Of a DNA stretch of 64,000 bases, positions 40,851-50,101 are shown piece by piece. Every line of letters begins with the position of its first letter. Position 1 is the first letter of the stretch. The stretch is from Microglena sp. YARC. Its lineage: Eukaryota > Chlorophyta > Chlorophyceae > Chlamydomonadales > Chlamydomonadaceae. The stretch covers positions 59,430,001-59,494,000 of the forward strand of contig CM039462.1 of the NCBI GenBank assembly GCA_022414725.1, written 5' to 3'. The position numbers were made by a program, and so were the translations under genes. The notes under the pieces were generated by a model. The model saw only the letters and a list, made by a program, of their open reading frames with translations. It ran no database searches and was not told the origin of the DNA.

Positions 40851-43282
40851 TTACAGAGCTCCAGCAGGAGGTAGCTCAATGCTGGGCTTCATGCTTAGCT
40901 TGCACAGCTGCTGATCCAGCTCCTGGATGCTGGGCAGCATGTCAGCAGTGGTGGGCTCATTCACCAACTGAGAGATGGACTTCAGCCAGTTGGAGTGGCT
41001 GAGCAGATGGTTGTCCTCCAGCATCTTCATGGACATGTGTGAAGCATCACCATGCTGCTCAGATCCCACCTGCATCATACCCTGGGCTTGGGCAACTCTG
41101 TTGGTCTCCTCACCATCCTCACTCCTGTTGCAGGACACAGGGGAGCAGGACCTGTCGGAGCCATGGGAGGACATAAAATCAAACGACTTGCAGGATGCGC
41201 TGGCCCTGGAGGCCAGGCTGAGCACATCCACTGGGGAAGTGGACAGGACATTGCCGTTGAGATGGGAAGAGAACAGATCAGCGTTGGTAGCCTTAGCCAT
41301 TTGGGGCTTGGCCCATCCATCCAGGGGACAGGATGACTGAGGAGCCATGGGCCATGGGCCGCAAGCATTGTTTGAGTTGTTGCCATTTCCAAAGTGCTTC
41401 AGCAGGTCAGGCAGGAGGCCCATTAGAGCGGACTGCAGATCCTCTGACTGCCTGCTAGCGGAAGGGTAGGGGTTGTTGCTGCCCAGGTGGTTGGCAGAGA
41501 AGTGAGAGACAGGAGCACTGAACTGCTGGTGCAGGGGCGAAGCAGCAGGGTGACCCATGGCAGGTGAGTTGCCAGCCTGCTGCAGCGCAGCAGCGGCTGA
41601 GGCCTGCCAGCCTGCCAGTCCTCCGATCAGCCCATGCTGCTGCTGCTGCTGGGCATGCTGTTGCTGCTGCTGCACATGCACCTGACGTTGCTGCTGCTGA
41701 ATGATCTCCTGCTGCTGCAGCTGTTGCTTGGTAGCAGACAGCTCAGCCAGAAGCTTCACAGCAGCTGCCATCTGGGAGTCAATATCATGGGAGGACAGGG
41801 AGGACAGGGGTGTATGCATGGAGTTGGACGTGTCTGGGACTGGGGAGTTCAAGTTCAGGTTGTTCAGAGTATCCTGGGAGGGAAGGCTGTTCACTGCCCT
41901 CAGTAGCGCCTGCTGGTTAGCCACTGAGGCTGAGAAGCCCTGTACAGGGGTGACATGCTGGCTGCCTGCCCTCTGAAGCTGCTGCTGGTGGGGGTTCATA
42001 GCAACCCTGCCAGGGGTCTTGGGATTCAGGGGACCGATAGCACAACCTGGCTGAGCCCAGCGCGAGCCAGACTGGAAGCCCATGCCGTTGTCCCCCTCCA
42101 GTTCCCGCTCAATCGCCTGGAGCTGGGACAGCTGGTCACTGTGGCGCAGCTCGCCATAGTGGTGAGCGAAGAAGCAAATCGAGCGCTTGCACTCGGTCCC
42201 ATAGGAGCAGAGCTGCGTGCGGTACCTGCGGGATTCAACATAACAGTTGGCAACATATGAGGGGGTCGGCAACGTATCAGGAGTGTAGGATGCAACAGAA
42301 AGACACGAAAGAAGGCGGAAAGAGGGGAGTTGGAACTAGCTTCCTCCGCCTATCCACTAAGCTACCCGTCTCGACCAACACCGAGCAAAGCCACCCATCA
42401 TTCGGCGGTGCAACTATCTCCCCACCAAACCGCACACGGGGCGCAAGGTTTTCAGCCCGGCCTGGTGATACTGGACAGCACAAGAAACGGAAGATCACTA
42501 ACCTGGTGGGGTGCAGCCAGTACTCGAAGACGCTATGGGCAAAAAAACAGTTTTGTCCACGAGCGCATTCGCCGGTCTGCGCATGAATGAAGTTAGCAAA
42601 GTTGTAATGTTAGGCTCGTGACAACCAGCTAAAAGAAGGCTGCCCAAGGTTGAGAAGGGAGATATAAATCGTCGTCCCAAGAACATTTCCGACATCTGCA
42701 GTAGCCAATATGTGATCAGACAGGAGTAGGGATAAAGAGGGAAGAGGGAAGAAAGGCGCGAGACTAATTTGGAACCGGCAGGGACTGGTGCAGGCGTACC
42801 TTCAGGTCTGGGCAAGCGATTGCTGTGTAGTTATACTTCTGAGGGCAGCGGCGTTGAGCCTTCTCTCCCGGATGGCAGAAGCCACACGTCGTCCACTCGT
42901 GAGGGCCGCGGATTGAACAAGGGACGATCTGCGAGGGGTTGGCAAGCTATGTTGGAAATTGCGGTCGAGCCAAGAAATTTCGGGACAGTAACAAAACACG
43001 CATTTCGGTACGAGGCATTAATCCAGTCTCCACGTTCATCAATGCAGCCCAGCGAAGTGGCAGCAAAAGGAACTCTCGACTAAGAAAGGACACCGAATTC
43101 TGTGGAAAACGCACCTTGTAGCAATACATGCGAAAATCATCCGATGCAAAGAGGTCGAGATCGACGGTTTGCAGCTGCGGCATGGGTTTTTTTCCAGACT
43201 TATGAGGAGGAGCAGGGCTTGTCTGAGGCGCGGCATAGATTTTCTCCAGAGTCGCCTGTAGCTGGCCCTCCAAAGAATCCAT
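40851..43282 (-). CDS. plant-type tandem CCCH zinc-finger protein (RR-TZF)
   Basis: Four exons join in frame into 581 aa: 43282-43115, 42928-42800, 42576-42503 and 42225-40851, all with GT-AG junctions. Exon 1 ends with 'FASDDFRMYCYK', exon 2 has the Arg-rich region 'CSIRGPHEWTTCGFCHPGEK', and exons 2-3 build finger 1 (C-X7-C-X5-C-X3-H, ending 'CFFAHSVFEYWLHPT'). Exon 4 opens with finger 2 'CSYGTECKRSICFFAHHYGE' (C-X5-C-X4-C-X3-H). This is the architecture of plant RR-TZF proteins, which bind AU-rich RNA, shuttle between nucleus and cytoplasmic granules and control mRNA decay in stress and hormone responses. The long C-terminal half is Gln-rich (41630-41735) and low-complexity, typical of granule proteins. 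The gene appears intact; the ATG at 43282 follows family start logic. Confidence 0.92.
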
Positions 43283-43902
43283 AGCTAGAAGAATGAAAGG
43301 CAAGAAATGCCGAGCCGAAACAGCAATGTAGGTGCACTAATGTCGGACAGCATTAAGTAGAAATTCGACCGTTGGTGGGCGAGGGGCGGTACAGGCAGGA
43401 CTGCTACGTATATCAAATCGTATATGTCCATTTGTACATCCCATTTGATTGTAATATTTTGGCCATGTAGAGGATGGCAATCTGAATGCGCACCCGAATG
43501 CGCACCAATGCGCCCATACCACAACTTTGTCATCCCGATCCGACATATGCGCGCATCCCCGAAGCAGCTGCCGCATGCGCAATGCGCAATGCTCACACGT
43601 CTATAATTATCACCGCCCCTCTTTGATCACCCCATCATGGCATTCTGGCATGATCACCCGGCATCGAGGTACGTGGGTTTGCTCTCTCATCCCCATACTC
43701 TTTCATCACTCAATATCTCTCTCATACTCCCGCATGCTCTTTTTGCCGCGCCGCTCGAGTGATTCGCCCGGCAGTGTAAGCATCCAGCTATTGCGACCGG
43801 CAAAGTGGCGAATGTCGAGTGGGCACTCTGACCACGGGCAGTGACCATTGGGCATTGGCATGTACATAGAGCAAAAATAGTATACATTTTTGACTTGGTA
43901 GC

Positions 43903-43990
43903 ATGGCTGTATGTACCGTATGTTGTTGCAGTCCAGGGGCGCGCCAAATAGGCTAAGGGACTTGCCCAACCGTGAGGCTTTTTAAGGAAA
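43903..43990 (-). repeat. dispersed repeat family C, inverted partial copy
   Basis: 'TTGCAGTCCAGGGGCGCGCC', 'AAATAGGCTAAGGGACTTGC' and 'CCAACCGTGAGG' are the inverse of the 29 kb and 31.6 kb copies. Confidence 0.65.
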
Positions 43991-44149
43991 GGAACCAGAT
44001 TCTTCATGTAGCACTATAATGTTCCCATTAGCCTGAAGGTCGCTCCAAAATTGAGAAAACTGCTTCAGTAGCACCCTTGACGTATATACCGGTAATAGCA
44101 ATTGTGCTACATTTGTCAACTTAATGGACGCCCTGCTTGCTGAACTTGG

Positions 44150-44222
44150 TTGCATCAACCTGAACTGGGTTGAACGGCTCCAGCCGTTAAGGCTGCTCTC
44201 CGTCTTCTGCAGTAAACGAATC
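44150..44222 (+). repeat. 60-bp dispersed module B, copy 2
   Basis: It contains 'TGAACTGGGTTGAACGGCTC' and 'GCTGCTCTCCGTCTTCTGCA' followed by GTAAA, matching the module at 53505. Confidence 0.6.
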
Positions 44223-45464
44223 AACTGAAATCAAAGCATTATTTTCCAAATGTACTTGATCCAATCCACTCATACAATCATTGATCAACTAAGGCAACTT
44301 CTTACAACCCGCAACCTCTGGATAATGGTTGTACAACAATAAAAAGGCGCCAACCTCTGTATGTACCATGCGAAGGACATTCCACAGAGAAATTACGGAA
44401 TGAGTATTACTTCTGACAACTCATTTACACGAATGTTCCTATAAGTTTTTATAGAACCCATGTACGATTCATATATATACTGAAGGGATGTGAATAAAGT
44501 ATATTACAAAACACAGTGAATAATATGATATATTATTTGACATTTTAGCATACTCCAGTCTTCAATTCTAGGAGAGGTGAGAGGCATAAATGCAGTGTCG
44601 CTTTCTATCTGTTTATCTTTACCAGTGAGGAACCACATGAGTGAAGACAAACAAAACGGCCCATTCAATTCTGTAGAGTTCAACCTCTGCCTGCACTAAA
44701 GCATGAACAACTCGGTGCACTGGGCATGTGTATCCTCAAGCTTCCTTAAAGAGGGGCCTGTGGCAGTGAGCTACCACAAGACATAAGACAAACACTGCGG
44801 CACATTTAGTTCTGTTTGTGGATTCAATCTAAGCCTGTCGCGGGCGTAGACAACTCCGCGCACTGGGGATGTGTAAGCCATGCAGTATAGTTGCCCCTAA
44901 TCTGGCCAAGGGGATTCTCACCCAAGGAGGTGGGTCTCTCGACACCACAAACCCCACCAGAGCCAGCAACTCGAGGGGGAAACATGAGCAGTGAGGTACC
45001 ACACAAGTGAAGTCAAACCCTATGGCACATTCAGTGCTGCATGCACCATTCAATTTAGACACTTAACCAGGAGTGTCGTCTACCAGTGCTTATATTCCCC
45101 ATGCTTGCTCTGCCTGCTGACAGTGAGCAGCCAGAAGGAAGACATCATAATCAATAAAAAAAACTAACACCTTACTTGGGAATACTCGGTGCTTTAGGAG
45201 ACCCTACGGGCTCGTCTCACCAGCTTCGAGCTACCACAGCATCGTGAACCAACATGACTAGGCCCAAAGTTTATTTTAGGGGCTACACATAGTGGCTTCT
45301 AGGTAGCTCCCTTTACCCGTCCAGGACCTAGCTAGTGTGCACGAACGCTGATATGACAGTCACTCCACTGCAGCTGAAAACTTTGGGCTTGGCCCAGTGG
45401 CTGGCTGATGGAGCTGACTGAAATCTGCCACGACTACCCCCAAAAATAATCAGTGACTAGGCTT

Positions 45465-48175
45465 TTACTTGGGCATGAACAGCTCGGTGCATTGGGCGAT
45501 TGTCTCCTCAGGGCTGATTACAGTGTGGCCTACTGTGCGCTCCGATGAGAAGATCTCAAAGTCATTTCCTCCCTGTGACAGCAGACAGGTGGAAGGTAAG
45601 GTCCAGGTAATTGTTTATGAGGGGACTGTATGTTGGGAACCAGAGATGATTGTATATATGTATACGTGTATGTTGTTATAGTCCAGGGGTAAGCCATATA
45701 GGCTGAAGGGACATGCCCAACCGTGACGGGAGGGGCTTAAAACGAAAAAGCACTGCTTAACTGAACCCCAAACAATGGTTTTACCGACGGGGGCCCTGAG
45801 TTTTTGCTGCAGTGGAAAAAATAAGAATTCTATGAGTATAATTGTATACATGTGGGTATGTTACAATACAGCCTGCAGACAACACAACTAGGCCTTACTG
45901 ATACAAGCACCTTGGGCGCATACTTGCTTTGTTCATTCTGCTAGTCACACTGCCTTATCTTTCTTGCAACCTGACAAATGAATATATGTTACATTCCTCT
46001 CAGTCATACAAATACATATACCTGTCAGGGGGGTAGCCGATTAAGCTGAAGGGGACTATTGAGGGGATTCTCACCCAAGGAGGTGGGGAAGGTAATCCTT
46101 CGACAGTGTGGTGTGGGGGAGGCAGGCCATCAGTGTTATTATTATATTATTATAATTTATTATATTATTATTATATTATTATTATATATTATTTTTTTTT
46201 TTTTTTTTTTTTTATTATTATTATTATTATTTATTATTATTATTAGATTATTATATTATTATATATCATTATTATATTATTATATATTATTATTATATTA
46301 TTATTATATTATTATATTATTATATTATTATTATATTATTATTATTATTATTATTATTATATTTCAGATTTATGTAGGCCATGTTGAGTAGCTACTTGGG
46401 CTATTCAAGCCCGATTTCAGGATTGCTGCAAACCATCGAATGGCAGAGCGCAGAGCCCGGGGGGTCAGGGGAGAAGACCCAACCTTTGCGTCGCCATGCA
46501 ACGACGGAATGGCGGCGCAGTGGCGACGCGCCGTCGAAAACAAAACAAGCTGGAGGGAGGCAGGCGATCAGCAGGGTTTAGGGTTTAGGGTTTCCAGTTC
46601 GGCTTTCATGAGTATTTTCTAGGCAGCTCCCTGAGCCAGCTACAATCATAGCTTTGAACAGTACAGGCAAGCAGACAGACAGGCAGGTATACCTCCATCT
46701 TTCACCCAGCCTACCTCGTAAGTCTTGTCCCCAAAGAAGTGAATAGTCTCGAACTCCTTCACAAACTGCAAGCAGTATGTCTTGTCCCAACCCTGCAAAA
46801 AAATGCAGCAACGTGGCGTCTTTAATACTTTTCAATTAGGCTGAAGGGGAAAATGATGGGGATTTCCACACAAGGTGTGGTAAGCAATCCTTTGAAGGTG
46901 AGGTATGAAGGAGGGAGGCAATCAGCTGGGATTTCCGTTTCAAGGCAAGCAGTATGTCTTGTTCCAACAAAGTGGAAGAAAGGCAGCAGTGCAGAGTTTT
47001 TGGCATTGCTCTGGTAACAACCACATGAAAATCCCATTTCCCAAGCGATACGAGATATTTTATGTGTGAGTGTGTGTGTGTGTGTGTGTGGAGGGGTTCA
47101 CAACAATGCCATATGTTTGTTTTCAGAATTATGTTCCACCTTTCATCATTCCTTTCAATTAGTTTCTCCTAGTAACCTAGAGTTCATCTTGCGTATTCGA
47201 TATTACGCAATGTTAGTCCCCATAGCCTATTTGGTCACTGTTTTTTTCCGACGACGAGTCGCCATTCCGTCTCTGCATGGCGACGCATGGGTCTGGCTAG
47301 ACTAATCAGAAATACTACCCCAACCCCCCCGGGCTCCACGCTTAGCGCTCCACGGGGTTCGGGGGGCAGTGCAACACACAAGGGTCGCACCGAGGCGCTC
47401 AATCTGCGACGTGTTGCACGGGGGGAAACAGTGCATTTGGCTACCCTGGACTGAACCATGCATTTGCATAACAAAAAAAACAGCAGGAAGACAGAAGGGA
47501 ATGCAAACACACATGCGTAGCCTAAGCAGAAATGCAATCCAAGAGGTGCTTGAGTGAGACTAGACTGTTCACAGTCCTACCCACAACAGGGTACTGACTG
47601 TACCATGCATACACATATGTACAGGTCTAACATACCCCACCCCATCCCAGCTCACTCATAGGTAGGGAATGGCAATATAATATCATTTGATGCCGGCAGT
47701 CTGACTAGGATAAAGCTACAATTTACATACAATATCATATGATGCAATTTGTATGATATCATATGATACCATATGATATCATAATCGCCTTCGGTTAACA
47801 TCATATGATGTGCCGGTCCCTACTCATAGGGCCACTGACCTTGGGGAATACATCAAAGCTGATCTGGCCCCCGATGGAGAAGGTCAGTCCAAGGTGGGCA
47901 AACTTCTCTCTCAACGCACTCACAAACGCAGTCCTGCCGCAAAAAATGGGTACATACAGTGAGTGTAAGAGAATGGCATGATGGCGTGGTCTATGAGGTC
48001 CAACGTGGCGAGGCCTGCCGTTGGCTGCTTTATGTAAGCCCTGGTCATCTGGGTTAGGTTATATTGGTTTGTGTATTTAGCTCTCTTATTGAACATGTTA
48101 CAAGTTGGTTTCTCAAGTTCTCTCTTCTCTCTTCTCTCTCTCTCTCTCTCTTCTCTCTTCCCTCCCTCCCTCCCT

Positions 48176-48230
<55 letters not shown>

Positions 48231-49827
48231 TCTGACATGGTTTCTGACATCGTTCTTTCCTCTTCTGACATGGTTTCTAACGGTTAGAGCGCACATGAGC
48301 ACGTATGTTCCAGTCGGATAGCCAAATAGGGGGAAGGGACTAACCTAACATCCACAATTAAGTTACTCTAGAGTAATAAGGTTTAGGGTCCCCTCCCCCC
48401 CCCCCCCCTCCCCCCTCCTCTTGCCCCATCTCCCACCTATAAGAATCCCCATGCCCAGTCTACGACAACTTCACCTAGCACCAGCTGTCTGGCCATACTG
48501 CTCAAACTCATTCGCCGCCTCTTAGCTGCAGTTGCGCCCAATGGGCGACACATTGAGCATGCCATTCTTGACCCCCCCCACCCCCCCGCCCGCTCCAATA
48601 GTCCCCATCCCGGTCTGTGCCTGACTCACCTTACACCAGCTGTCTTGTCATATCGCTCAAACTCGTCCCTCTCTTCTTGGCTGCAGTTGCGTCCAATGGG
48701 AGAAACATTGAGCATTCCATTCCTGAACTCAATAAAAGTGCCACGCTTGACAGGGATCTTGAGATCCGCAATGTAGTGGAGGCAGAAGTTGAGGAATTCC
48801 TGAATGGACAGGGAGATTATAATGTGACTAGTTTACCTGGGTGTTCGATATGCCGTGGCTGCATAAATGGTAAAGGGAGTGGATACTGTTTCATTTTTGG
48901 GCAACGCATGGCAGCTTCCAGCCAGCACCAGTAGCTAGCAACTGGGTCAAGCCCAATGGTTTCAGCTGCATTGGAATGCTCGCCATGCCAGCTTTCAGAT
49001 GCAATAGCAAGCTTCAGGTTTCACCCAAGGATATGTGAAGAAAGCTGCCTGGAAGCTGCTACGCGTAGCCCAAAAAAGAAACACTGTAAGCAGAGGTAGC
49101 CCTCCTGTTCTGTTGTTCAAGTTGCATCCAAAGATACCAACGGGCCGTCTCCCTTTACTAAGTTGTTAATCAGCCATAAAGGCGGGGTCAGAAGCGCATT
49201 CAGACCACATTATATCTGGGGTATGCATTCTCCGTTTCTCTGTCCAAAGGAATGGAAAGTGCACCTCATAGTTTTTATTTTCATCTTCGGGCAGCGGCTT
49301 TCTTGGCAGCTCCTGAGCAGCCACTGGGCTAAGCACCAAGATTTTGACAGTTCTAGACAGTGGATTCTGTCAGCTTCCAGACACACAAGGTTGCGTTAGC
49401 TTTGGCTGAGTAGCCATTCAGGAGAGCTCCCTAGAAGCTGCTGCTTATAGCTGAAAAGAAAAACACTTGCGCACCTTAGAAGCGCATTCATACCACATCA
49501 TATCTGGGGTACGCATACTCAGTTCCTCTGTCCAAAGGAATGTGTGTGAGGGCATGTGTGTGGTGTGTGTGTGTGTGGGGGGGGGGGGAGGGCCCCATCA
49601 GTTTCTCTATCAAAAGGAAGGTGTGTGTGTGAGGGCATGTGTGTGCGTGGGGGGGGGGGGAGGGGGCATCCTCAGTTTCTCTGCCCAAAGCAATGTGTGT
49701 GTGTGTGTGTGCGGGGGGGGGGGGCGGGGCGGGCGGGGCGGCGGCGGGGGGGGGGGGGGGGGGCGGGGGGGGGGGGGGGTAAGCATCCTCACTTTCTGTG
49801 TCCAAAGGAACGTGTGTGTGAGGGCAT

Positions 49828-49870
<43 letters not shown>

Positions 49871-50039
49871 TGTTTGTGTGAGTGTGTGTGTGTGTGTGTA
49901 TGTGTGTGTGTGCGTGTGTGTGTGCGTGTGTGTGTGCGTGTGCGTGTGTGTGTGTGTGAGTGTGTGTGTGAGTGTGTGTGTGTGTATGTGTGTGTGCGTG
50001 TGTGTGTGTGTGTGTGTGTGAGTGTGTGTGTGTGTGTGA

Positions 50040-50101
<62 letters not shown>

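Larger units (their letters stand above)
43283..45464. other. intergenic region between the zinc-finger and phosphomannomutase genes
   Basis: It holds the zinc-finger gene's upstream region, an inverted family C repeat (43903-43990), a module B copy (44150-44222) and a degraded hAT-like MITE (45281-45450, with 'GTGGCTTCTAGGTAGCTCCC'). It also holds two similar blocks, 44640-44760 and 44820-45060 ('TTTAGTTCTGTTTGTGGATT' type). No coding gene was recognised. Confidence 0.45.
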
